The translations under genes and the position numbers were made by a program. Below, one piece after another: positions 43,788 to 51,371 of a stretch of 64,000 bases of DNA. Under the pieces are notes generated by a model. That model was given only the letters and a program-made list of their open reading frames with translations. It had not been told where the DNA came from and made no database searches. The stretch's first letter is position 1. The number at the start of each line of letters is the position of its first letter. Source of the stretch: Congregibacter brevis. GTDB lineage: Bacteria > Pseudomonadota > Gammaproteobacteria > Pseudomonadales > Halieaceae. The stretch spans positions 3,038,001-3,102,000 of the forward strand of contig NZ_CP136865.1 in NCBI RefSeq assembly GCF_045689245.1. The letters are read 5' to 3'.

Positions 43788-44060
43788 TTAGCTCTCTGCC
43801 CTCTTTCGATCGTCTTCCGCTTTCTTTAAAGCTTGTATGTTGGTCAAATTTTGCTTGTAAGCATCTACAACTTTATCGACACCCGAGGGGTTCAATCCGC
43901 CGCTATTGCCCGTAACGGAATACGTTGCGTAGATCGCGGACGCAGTCATAAGAGACCAGGATACAACGTTCACAGGAACGCCCTCATCCTTCATAGTATT
44001 GGCAAGATCAATGAAACGCTGCATGCAATCATCATGTTGTTGTGTTTGGTCGTCGCTCAC
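43788..44060 (-). CDS. Small helical protein, possibly DUF3144
   Basis: 90 residues, soluble and helical, beginning MSDDQTQQHDDCMQRFIDLANTM, with a central alanine/serine-rich helix VVSWSLMTASAIYATYSV and a C-terminal charged helix. The pattern (a phenylalanine-leucine-alanine-asparagine helix, then a small-residue helix, then a tyrosine-rich helix) resembles DUF3144 proteins; the match is from memory. Function unknown. It ends 7 bp from the convergent GGDEF/EAL gene. Confidence 0.65.
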   Translation of the reverse strand: MSDDQTQQHDDCMQRFIDLANTMKDEGVPVNVVSWSLMTASAIYATYSVTGNSGGLNPSGVDKVVDAYKQNLTNIQALKKAEDDRKRAES

Positions 44061-44185
44061 AAAGACTCCTTAATCGTGGTAAAGGTGAAAGGCCGCGGAG
44101 TTTATCACTGGATCGCAAACACAGACAGCAAAGCATTGGCAGTCTTGAGCCGCAGCTGCCCTTTGATTAGTCTGCGACCCCAACT

Positions 44186-45145
44186 TTGCCCCTGAGCCTT
44201 TACGTGTTGTTCCCACGGAGAAACCGACTCACCAGCTTACCGATCGCCGTTGCGTGCGCGTGCTTATCGTGCGTCTCTGTAGCTCAAGACTCGGAATCCA
44301 CCGTGAGTAAAACCCGCTGGAGCGCAGAATTTGGTTTGGGGGGCGAGTACGACACCAACGTCTCTGTGGATGAGGTCGATTTATCCAGCGGACAGAGCGA
44401 TTACGCGGCGATCCTTGATTTGGAACTCGGTGTTAAGCACGAGTTCAGTGAGAAAACTGAGGCCTCGCTGAATTACGATGTCAGTAAGAGCAGTTATCAA
44501 GAGTTTTCAGCGGTTGATCGACTAACACACATTCTTGGCGCAGATATCAACACCGATCTGGGTAGCAGTAATGCCTCACTTTCCGCTTACTACATTGATT
44601 CACGGCTGGACGGCGATGCATTCTTAAAATACACACGCATCTCCCCTTCTCTCTCGGGCTTTTTTTCGCAGCGTTGGTTTGCTCGCGGTGCTTACGTCTA
44701 CTCCGAGCGTTCCATAGACAATCGCTCTCAACGGGATGCTGAAACACAGACGGGTGAAATCGATTTTTATTACTTCCATCGTGGCTTACGTAGTTACTTC
44801 AACGTGGGTTATCGCTATAGGGATGAGGACGCCGTCGCCGACGAACTTGACTTCGACGCTCACTCGCTAAAACTACGCTACATCCGGCGCTTTGACGCGG
44901 GAGAGCGAAAGATCAAGGTGGAGGCAGCACTACGCTACGAAGTGCGAGACTACAGCTCGGATGAACCAACGATTGGCGAACCTCGGAATGACGATCGAAC
45001 GAGAGTGAAGCTGGATTTGGAGGTTCCACTGACCAAGCGGCTTAACTGGCAGTGGTACTTAAGCTATGGCGACTACGTTTCCAACTTACCCCGCGCCGAT
45101 TTTACGCAAACAATTCTCGGAACGCGCCTGCAGTACAGTTGGTAG
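44186..45145 (+). CDS. Outer-membrane beta-barrel protein
   Basis: 319 residues from a TTG; the true start is uncertain (a GTG at 44204 is also possible, no clear ribosome site). A signal peptide (LPIAVACACLSCVSVAQ) is followed by 12 or so amphipathic beta strands rich in alternating aromatic residues (ASLNYDVSKSSYQEF, SYFNVGYRYRDED, LKLRYIRRFD, WQWYLSYGDYV), ending in the aromatic C-terminal signature LGTRLQYSW used by the BAM complex. The closest idea is the C-terminal barrel of surface-lipoprotein assembly modifiers. It is convergent with the S8 protease and may belong to the same surface system. Confidence 0.8.
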   Translation: MPLSLYVLFPRRNRLTSLPIAVACACLSCVSVAQDSESTVSKTRWSAEFGLGGEYDTNVSVDEVDLSSGQSDYAAILDLELGVKHEFSEKTEASLNYDVSKSSYQEFSAVDRLTHILGADINTDLGSSNASLSAYYIDSRLDGDAFLKYTRISPSLSGFFSQRWFARGAYVYSERSIDNRSQRDAETQTGEIDFYYFHRGLRSYFNVGYRYRDEDAVADELDFDAHSLKLRYIRRFDAGERKIKVEAALRYEVRDYSSDEPTIGEPRNDDRTRVKLDLEVPLTKRLNWQWYLSYGDYVSNLPRADFTQTILGTRLQYSW

Positions 45146-45168
45146 GGCTATTCGCAAACAATCTGCGA

Positions 45169-47118
45169 TCAGAGGCTACCGAGAGTCAGTAAACCATAGC
45201 CATAGATGGTATCCCGTCCAGGGGGACCAAGATCCATAGCGCTTTCCAGCAGCATAGTAATGATGTCGGACTCGGGGCTCAATCGGCTCAAACGTGCCGC
45301 GGCAGTCACCGCAAAAGGCACGGCGAAGGACGTTCCTGAAGACGCGGCATAGCCTCCACCCGGCTGCGCGTGGCGTAGATCAACACCGGGCGCTGCAAGC
45401 GCCAGATAATCTCCTCGATTAGCAAGACGGAAAACCTGTTGCGCAGAATCGACCGCGGTCACCGCTACGACGCTGTCGTAGGCAGCCGGGTACATAGGAC
45501 GAGCAACCGGCCCACCGTTGCCCGCCGCAGCCATGACCACCATATCTTGGCTAGATGCCCGATCAAGGGCTCTCTCCAACAAACGATTCGGAGGACCTGC
45601 AAGACTGATATTGACCACGTCGACTCCGGATGAAATCAGCCAATCCAACGCGCGTATGAGACTGACCGTGCTCGCGATCTCTCCGCGCTTTCCGTCAAGC
45701 TCAAAAACCGAAGCCGCATACACTTCTGCATTAGGTGCCAGACCGCGATACTCGGGAGAATTAGCCGCGATGATGGATGCGATTGCCGTTCCATGGAATT
45801 CCGGTGCTTCCGCCCCAGGCCTCGCAAAAGATCTGGTAGTAATGCTGGACTGCGCGAGTGCCGGGTGCTCTGTATCTACCCGGCTGTCGATCATTCCCAC
45901 GCGAAGATCGAGCTCATCCAGGTCCGCTGGAAACGCCATAGCCGCTCGAGGCATAACGCCGCTGCCCGCGACCATTTCTGGCACTCCTGCGGTGTAGATG
46001 TGGTTCAGATCCACTTCTGCTCGGTCCTTGCCCACGACGTCCAGAACGCCATCACGAACCTGAGTTATGTCAAAGGTTGATGGCGCCGCGACCTCGGCAA
46101 GCCTAAGGCCCAGTCCCGGTAGCTCGGTTACGGTGTCAAAAAGGTAGCCCCGCGAAGTCAGTTCCTCGAACACTACGGGTTCTGCCATGACCAGCCACTG
46201 TTCTTTCAATATGCGGGCTTCATCGACCTCTAGGTCGCTTTCCAAATCATCCAGAATTTCGTCTATTTCTGTTTCGAGGCGACCCTCAATGGCGAGAACA
46301 ACCCTCTGCTCAATGTCGTCCTCTACCGATGACTCAAGCTGAGTCTCGAGAGATTCCTCGACGCTGTCTTCAACTTCTCCGGCGACCGCGTCTGCGACTG
46401 TCTCTTCAACTGTCGCCTCTACTGACTCAGCCACCGCTTCTTCAACAGACGCCTCTACCGTGGACTCCACGGAGGCTTCCAGGCTTTCTTCGACAGAAGC
46501 CTCAACATCGGCCTCAACGCTGCTTTCAACATTGCTTTCGACGCTGGCAACCAGTTCGTTCTCTACTGCCTCTTCGACGCTGTCCTCTACGCTCGCAGCG
46601 ACGGCCTCTTCGACACTGCCCTCAACACCGTCTTCTACGGAGCTCTCTACGGCCTCCGCTACGCCTATTTCTACCGAAGACTCAACTGACTCCTCTACTC
46701 GCTCTTCCACGGTCTGCGCCACGGTGTCGTCGATAGTGCCTTCGATAGTTGCGTCTACGGTTTGCTCGATGGTTTCTTCAATATTGTCTTCGATGTTCTC
46801 CTGAATATTCAGTTCAGTTGCTATTTCAACAGAGTCTTCGACATTCTCTTCGACACGCTTCTCCAGCTGCTGCTCGATGCGTTCCTCTACCTCTTGCTCC
46901 GTTGGATCAGGCCCTAAAAAGCCCCCTACAGGCAGCTGTGCCGATACGGTGAGCGGAAACGACAAAATACCGGCGGCGGCACAACCGAAAAGAATTCCTG
47001 CTCGACGACCGCCGATCAGGGACGGAATCAGGGCAAGATTGCGCGGTTCGCTGGGCGACAAGCCTCTCTCAAACTGCTTAAGCGGCGTCGATGAAGAAAA
47101 AATAGTCAATAAATTCAT
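45169..47118 (-). CDS. Secreted S8 (subtilisin-like) protease with acidic tetrapeptide-repeat region
   Basis: 649 residues. A long signal or anchor segment (ILFGCAAAGILSFPLTVSAQ) is followed by about 196 residues (76-272) of tetrads with a hydrophobic residue (V, I or L) every fourth position and Glu next to it (VEESVESSVE style). A linker (about 290-400) leads to the subtilase domain: Asp411 in VGMIDSRVDTEHP, His442 in FHGTAIASIIA, oxyanion Asn534 in AAAGNGGP, and Ser597 in SSGTSFAVPFAV. All catalytic residues are present. The protein is very acidic in its repeat part. It is divergent from an ECF sigma factor and convergent with a beta-barrel gene. Confidence 0.92.
   Translation of the reverse strand: MNLLTIFSSSTPLKQFERGLSPSEPRNLALIPSLIGGRRAGILFGCAAAGILSFPLTVSAQLPVGGFLGPDPTEQEVEERIEQQLEKRVEENVEDSVEIATELNIQENIEDNIEETIEQTVDATIEGTIDDTVAQTVEERVEESVESSVEIGVAEAVESSVEDGVEGSVEEAVAASVEDSVEEAVENELVASVESNVESSVEADVEASVEESLEASVESTVEASVEEAVAESVEATVEETVADAVAGEVEDSVEESLETQLESSVEDDIEQRVVLAIEGRLETEIDEILDDLESDLEVDEARILKEQWLVMAEPVVFEELTSRGYLFDTVTELPGLGLRLAEVAAPSTFDITQVRDGVLDVVGKDRAEVDLNHIYTAGVPEMVAGSGVMPRAAMAFPADLDELDLRVGMIDSRVDTEHPALAQSSITTRSFARPGAEAPEFHGTAIASIIAANSPEYRGLAPNAEVYAASVFELDGKRGEIASTVSLIRALDWLISSGVDVVNISLAGPPNRLLERALDRASSQDMVVMAAAGNGGPVARPMYPAAYDSVVAVTAVDSAQQVFRLANRGDYLALAAPGVDLRHAQPGGGYAASSGTSFAVPFAVTAAARLSRLSPESDIITMLLESAMDLGPPGRDTIYGYGLLTLGSL
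46303..46893 (-). repeat. Coding tetrapeptide repeat, about 49 units
   Basis: Within the protease gene the 12-bp-periodic region encodes about 49 consecutive tetrads of hydrophobic-Glu-x-x. The first third uses mainly Ile and Val (ENIEDNIEETIEQTV), the rest Val (SVEESVEATVEETV). Copies differ in sequence, so this is an old, diversified repeat and not a recent expansion. Confidence 0.9.
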
Positions 47119-47200
47119 GGCGTTACCAAAATTTTGGGTGGAAGATCTCTTATTGGCATTGCATCTCTGTATGCCGGACTCCCGCTTCCTTATACTGACG

Positions 47201-47229
47201 ATCTAACGCGCCTTTTAGTCCATTGTAAA
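47201..47229 (-). promoter_or_regulatory. Candidate sigma-70 promoter of the S8 protease gene
   Basis: On the minus strand TTTACA (47224-47229) and TTAGAT (47201-47206) are separated by 17 bases. Predicted start near 47194, giving a leader of about 76 bases. Confidence 0.4.
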
Positions 47230-47235
47230 AAAGTG

Positions 47236-47263
47236 GGAATAAAGCGCACTCGTAAGCGTCTTA
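47236..47263 (+). promoter_or_regulatory. Candidate ECF-type promoter of the sigma/anti-sigma operon
   Basis: GGAATA (47236-47241) and GTCTTA (47258-47263) are 16 bases apart, resembling GGAA(T/C)-N16-GTC elements used by several ECF sigma factors. It ends 18 bp before the sigma-factor ATG and would allow autoregulation. The assignment is by pattern only. Confidence 0.35.
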
Positions 47264-47281
47264 GATTCTAGCAGGGAATGA

Positions 47282-47794
47282 ATGACGTCGCTCAGTGATC
47301 GACAACTAGGCAAGCGGCAACGCCAGGAACTCATGGCGGAGCTGAAAGGCCTCAAAAGGTTCTGCCTGTCATTGACAGGCAGTGACGCGGACGCGGATGA
47401 CTTACTTCAATGCACCGTTGAGCGCCTTTTGGAACGCGGCATTCCTGACGATGCGCATACGGCACGCTGGGCGTATCGGGTATGTAAAAACCTCTGGATC
47501 GACGAGTTACGGTCACGGGAGGTTAGAACACGCCACGCGAATACCGTGGCACAGACAGGTGAGGCAAGAGAGCTCTCTCCGTCTGCAGAAACACAATCCG
47601 CAGGGGAGCGAAGCCTTGCGGCGGTGAACGAGGCTATGGCCAAGTTACCTGAAGAACAAAGAATGGCCCTGACGCTTGTGGCGGTTGAGGGTAAGAGTTA
47701 CGCGGAAGCAGCAGAGATTCTGGATGTGCCTATCGGCACCATCATGAGTCGAATTGCTCGAGCGAGGAAGCAACTACTGCCGGCTCTGGATTAA
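47282..47794 (+). CDS. ECF-family RNA polymerase sigma factor
   Basis: 170 residues with only regions 2 and 4, as in ECF sigmas. Region 2 covers about 15-85 (DADDLLQCTVERLLERG and AYRVCKNLWIDELRSREV, the -10 recognition helix). Region 4 covers about 110-168 (LPEEQRMALTLVAVEGKSYAEAAEILDVPIGTIMSRIARARKQL, in parts). The ribosome site AGGGA lies 5 bases from the ATG. Followed after 74 bp by a membrane anti-sigma factor, and divergent from the S8 protease. Confidence 0.94.
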   Translation: MTSLSDRQLGKRQRQELMAELKGLKRFCLSLTGSDADADDLLQCTVERLLERGIPDDAHTARWAYRVCKNLWIDELRSREVRTRHANTVAQTGEARELSPSAETQSAGERSLAAVNEAMAKLPEEQRMALTLVAVEGKSYAEAAEILDVPIGTIMSRIARARKQLLPALD

Positions 47795-47868
47795 CAACGA
47801 AGAGACTAAAAGAGTAGTAGTGCGACGAACGACAACATGGGTGAAAACATAGCATGAAGGACATAGGC

Positions 47869-48645
47869 ATGAGCGAGGCATTGAGCGAGCAGGATATAGA
47901 ACTGCTATCACAGTACCTTGATAGCGAGCTTGAGCCATCGCTGTCCCGAGCGCTTGAGAGCAGGCTGCACTCGGAGGTCGCGTTGCAGGCGGGGCTGGTG
48001 CGCATGCAGGAACTCAATCAGCGGCTACGAGACGCCTTCGGCGAACGAGATGACGTTCCAGATGCTGTCGCCGACCTGCTCAGCAATGAAACCTCCACTG
48101 ACGGTAGCGATGGTCTCATGGGTAGCGCTACTGTCTTGAGCTTTCCCGGACGCTCAAGTGCCGCAACCACAAGCACACGTCCCGCTTGGATGTACGCTGC
48201 GGCCGCGTCTTTTGTTGGCGCCATCGCACTGAGCATGATCGTGAACACAGGCAACCAGGGTTCGCAAAGCGGCCTTCCCGGAAATGACGGTTTCGTCACT
48301 GCAGCGCTCGATAACGTTCCCTCCGGCGACGGCTGGGCCTCTTTAGAGGACGGTCGCGAAATTCAACCTGTTTTGAGCTTTCCTCATGAAGACGGGCGTT
48401 GGTGCCGTGAGTATTTACTCCGAGGTGGAGCCTCCGACTGGCGGGCTGTAGCCTGCCGTGAAGATGATCGCTGGGTCACTCAGGCGGCTGGTCTCGAGTC
48501 CTATCTTGAGTCTGCTGATGCCTATCGCCCTGCCGGAGCTGCTGATTCAGCTCCCGTGGCGAGCTTTATCAGCCAACATGCCGGCGATATCGCCCTTGGT
48601 CGCGAAGCTGAAGCCGCCATGATCGAAGGTAACTGGCAGAACTAA
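47869..48645 (+). CDS. Membrane anti-sigma factor
   Basis: 258 residues from the ATG at 47869 (AAGGA 7 bases upstream); an ATG five codons earlier has no ribosome site. The N-terminal cytoplasmic part (1-60, ALSEQDIELLSQYLDSELEP) has the helical look of anti-sigma domains but no zinc-binding H-x3-C-x2-C. A single transmembrane helix lies at about 107-126 (WMYAAAASFVGAIALSMIV). The periplasmic part contains C-R-E-Y and A-C-R (RWCREYLLRG, WRAVACREDDRWV), reminiscent of the 17-kDa surface-antigen family. It probably senses an envelope signal and holds the ECF sigma. Confidence 0.85.
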   Translation: MSEALSEQDIELLSQYLDSELEPSLSRALESRLHSEVALQAGLVRMQELNQRLRDAFGERDDVPDAVADLLSNETSTDGSDGLMGSATVLSFPGRSSAATTSTRPAWMYAAAASFVGAIALSMIVNTGNQGSQSGLPGNDGFVTAALDNVPSGDGWASLEDGREIQPVLSFPHEDGRWCREYLLRGGASDWRAVACREDDRWVTQAAGLESYLESADAYRPAGAADSAPVASFISQHAGDIALGREAEAAMIEGNWQN

Positions 48646-49150
48646 AAGGCTACGTACGGGCATAGTCCTACCCCGCCCACCGCACACTCCTTCGCTGCGA
48701 AAGCCCAAAGCCTGATCTGTCTGACCAGGTGCAAAACAATAACGTTAATTTTTTGAAACCTCTCAGGGTGATCCTCTCGCGTCGGGTGCTTTTTAAACGA
48801 CCCAACTGTCATCGGTAGTTGCGTCTACCTAGCTCAGCAAACTCATGACGATTGCGCGGCAACATTCGGCAACAAAACATTGAGCACAAGTGTATTACAC
48901 ACCAAAACAGCTGCGTTAAAAGGAAGTAAAACACAGGAACATGAAGAAAGAAGTAGAGGAAAGGTTTGAGAAAGCGAATAAAAAAATAAGGGGTTGAGGC
49001 TGGTGCCGCGGGCCACAATGCGATCCTATGTTGAATCGCTATCGCTCCCAATATACCCGTCGGCACCACCTCGAATGGGGTGTTTCACTCCACCACTGCT
49101 AAGGTAACGATGACTACGACGGGTTTATTCCCACTAATTTCGTTTTTTTC
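48646..49150. other. Intergenic region without supported genes
   Basis: Between the anti-sigma gene and the CBS-protein gene. It holds an AT-rich purine tract and a possible 18-codon frame (48941-48997, MKKEVEERFEKANKKIRG) that I do not consider established. An 86-codon frame on the minus strand (48809-49069) lacks a ribosome site and family features. No terminator or promoter was convincing. Confidence 0.6.
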
Positions 49151-49597
49151 TTACACGCCTTTGGAATTCACTCGCCGACGCGAGTTTTCCATCAACGCCC
49201 AAAGCACGTTGCTTGAACTCACCTGCCCAACCAGACGGCCATTCTCAATAACCGGGCGGCGACGCTGGCGCGTGGCAAGCATATCGGCTGCGACCTCGAC
49301 AATGGAATCGCCAGGAGTACAACTCACAATACTACTGGTCATGGCATCCTGTACCAGCGCATGCTCAGGATCTCCGTCGTTGTAAATGGCGTTCAACACC
49401 GATTGGATACAATCCAGTTCCGACAGGACTCCCACAGGGTTACCGTCATCATCAACTACGGTAACTCCCGTCAGCTTGTATTCGACCAGTGTCTCCACGG
49501 CCTGCACAAGATTGGAGTTGCAGTTGATCGTCAAAGGGTTGCGGCGCATACAATCTTTGATGGTATTCGGTGCTGGCATAGTCAAAACTCGTTTCAT
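49151..49597 (-). CDS. CBS-domain pair protein
   Basis: 148 residues consisting of two CBS domains: the first about 8-70 (TIKDCMRRNPLTINCNSNLVQAVETL, GVTVVDDDGNPVGVLSELD) and the second about 82-138 (VQDAMTSSIVSCTPGDSIVEVAADML, RRRPVIENGRLVGQVSSSNVL). No attached catalytic or membrane part. Such stand-alone pairs bind adenine nucleotides and regulate partners; the partner is not evident here. Confidence 0.9.
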   Translation of the reverse strand: MKRVLTMPAPNTIKDCMRRNPLTINCNSNLVQAVETLVEYKLTGVTVVDDDGNPVGVLSELDCIQSVLNAIYNDGDPEHALVQDAMTSSIVSCTPGDSIVEVAADMLATRQRRRPVIENGRLVGQVSSSNVLWALMENSRRRVNSKGV

Positions 49598-49773
49598 GAG
49601 GATTATTGTTAAAGTGATGCTGGTAAAACATCACGGCGCCGCCCTACGGTAACTCTTGTTTTTAAGCAGGTCCACGCCAAAGCGACTATCAAGATGCTCG
49701 AGGTTGGTGTTTCGCGTTATCCTTGAACGCAAGTTTTCGTATCATCACACTCAGCATTTTTCGGAGTAAACCC

Positions 49774-50601
49774 ATGTACCCAGGGATTCAATTTAGTGAC
49801 AAGGTTGTATGGATCACCGGTGCCTCATCTGGCATTGGTGAAGCCCTCGCTGTTCGGATGGCAACACGCGGCAGTCACCTTGTGCTCTCAGCGCGCAATG
49901 AAGCCGAGTTGCAAAGAGTCGCCACTCTTTGCCGCAACGGCGGCGCGGGTGACGTCGTGGTCTTGCCACTAGACGTCTCAAACTACAGCTCTATGGAGCC
50001 GGCTGCGCAACAGGTTCTTGCGCACTTCGGGAAGATTGATTTGCTGATTAACAATGCAGGAGTATCTCAACGCTCTTTTTGCGTGGACACCGACTTCGAT
50101 GTCTATCGGCAAATGATGGATGTTAATGTCCTCGGACAGATTGCCCTGACCCAAGCTGTACTGCCAGCGATGGTTGCCCGCGGAGAGGGACACATCTCGG
50201 TCACAGCCAGCGTGGCGGGCAAAGTCGGCGCCCCCTTACGCACCGGCTACTGCGCGGCAAAACATGCGGTGATGGGGTTCTTTGATGCCTTGCGCACCGA
50301 AATCGCAGCGGACGGCCTGCAGGTAACGACGATCACCCCCGGATTCATTCAAACCAACGTATCCAAAAACGCGCTGAGAGGCGACGGCAAACCTACGGGC
50401 ACTACGGACGACAACATTGCGGGCGGGATGAGCGTGGATGACTGCGCCGACGTAATAATCGCGGGATTTGAATCGGGTGAACCCGAGATTGCTGTGGGAA
50501 GTGGCCCAGAGATGGGCCTATTGCAGTTGAAGCGCGATAACCCGGTCGCGGCATTTCAGGCATTGGAGCAAATGGCAACACAGATTCGCCAAACGCCCTG
50601 A
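49774..50601 (+). CDS. Short-chain dehydrogenase/reductase
   Basis: 275 residues from the ATG at 49774 (MYPGIQFSDKVVWITGASSG), which has GGAG 8 bases upstream; a longer frame to 49723 is unlikely. Rossmann motif TGASSGIGEAL, NNAGVSQ, SVTASVAGKVGAP with the catalytic Ser, and YCAAKHAVMG with Tyr/Lys. It resembles DHRS7-like SDRs acting on lipids or steroids, but the substrate is not predictable. Eight bp precede the next lipoprotein gene, so the two are probably one transcript. Confidence 0.92.
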   Translation: MYPGIQFSDKVVWITGASSGIGEALAVRMATRGSHLVLSARNEAELQRVATLCRNGGAGDVVVLPLDVSNYSSMEPAAQQVLAHFGKIDLLINNAGVSQRSFCVDTDFDVYRQMMDVNVLGQIALTQAVLPAMVARGEGHISVTASVAGKVGAPLRTGYCAAKHAVMGFFDALRTEIAADGLQVTTITPGFIQTNVSKNALRGDGKPTGTTDDNIAGGMSVDDCADVIIAGFESGEPEIAVGSGPEMGLLQLKRDNPVAAFQALEQMATQIRQTP

Positions 50602-50609
50602 ACACTGAT

Positions 50610-51293
50610 ATGACATCCCTGAGTCGGCGCTTTTTTACCGCCCTTCTCTTGGTGTCAATGCTCGAAGGCTGCGGAGGTTATGAAGTCAAAAATCTCGCAA
50701 AATCCGACATTGACCTCGTCACTGATGAGTTTATTGGTGAAACGCGGCTTCTTGTCAGAGAGCTCATGGGGAAATTTTACGCCCGTAATCCTGATCAACT
50801 GCTTCGGGGATCCCTAGCGAATGTCGAAGATCGGCTGCGTCAGCTGTCAGATACCCCTGGCCCCCTATCCTTCGAAGAGCTCTCTTACGCTCAGGAAATA
50901 GCCGCTCTCGAACTGGTGTTTCAGGAAAGTTTCACGGGCGACCGAGTGTTTGCGTTGACTGTGGGCTTGGGCGGCATGTTACGCCATGCCTATGGATACA
51001 ATAGTGAGTCCTTTATGTTTGATTCTCTGGATTCGCAGGCCCTGAGTACGAGTGCGCGGAATATCGAGATCTTGCTCTGGCGACTCAAGAACAATCGCAA
51101 GCCAAACGGTGAACCTTTTTTGATATCGAGTGAGTATCGCGGCAGAACGGACAACCTTAGCTTCGAACGAATATTCGGTAAGCTCATTGCACTTCAGGAC
51201 ATGATGTCCCGTATTGCTGGGGACGCAGGCGACCGTCGAGTGACAAAGGTCGTGCACACCGCAACATCAGTATTTATCCCTTTACCGATTTGA
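50610..51293 (+). CDS. Lipoprotein of unknown function
   Basis: 227 residues with a lipoprotein signal: RRFFTALLLVSMLEGCGGYE, lipidated Cys21. The mature part is mixed helical, with DIDLVTDEFIGETRLLVRELMGKFYARNP and a central glycine-rich stretch FALTVGLGGMLRHAYGY that could be membrane-associated. I do not recognise the family. It lies between the SDR and the secreted amidase in the same direction. Confidence 0.8.
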   Translation: MTSLSRRFFTALLLVSMLEGCGGYEVKNLAKSDIDLVTDEFIGETRLLVRELMGKFYARNPDQLLRGSLANVEDRLRQLSDTPGPLSFEELSYAQEIAALELVFQESFTGDRVFALTVGLGGMLRHAYGYNSESFMFDSLDSQALSTSARNIEILLWRLKNNRKPNGEPFLISSEYRGRTDNLSFERIFGKLIALQDMMSRIAGDAGDRRVTKVVHTATSVFIPLPI

Positions 51294-51371
51294 ACATGCT
51301 CACTAGAGCGGTTTACAGTGACCACCAACAAACTTTGAACGCCCAGCGGCCCCGAGGACTCGCCCCGAATC

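Noticed and set aside
46329..46804. Serine/threonine-rich and arginine/proline-rich frames opposite the protease repeat
   Set aside because: They are the complement of the tetrapeptide-coding repeat and mirror its periodicity; no start signals.
48941..48997. 18-codon frame MKKEVEERFEKANKKIRG
   Set aside because: AGGA lies only two bases from its ATG, it is very short, and the lysine/glutamate content follows from a purine tract; nothing supports expression.
48809..49069. 86-codon hydrophobic frame on the minus strand
   Set aside because: No ribosome site, biased F/L content from an A-rich plus strand, and no family resemblance.
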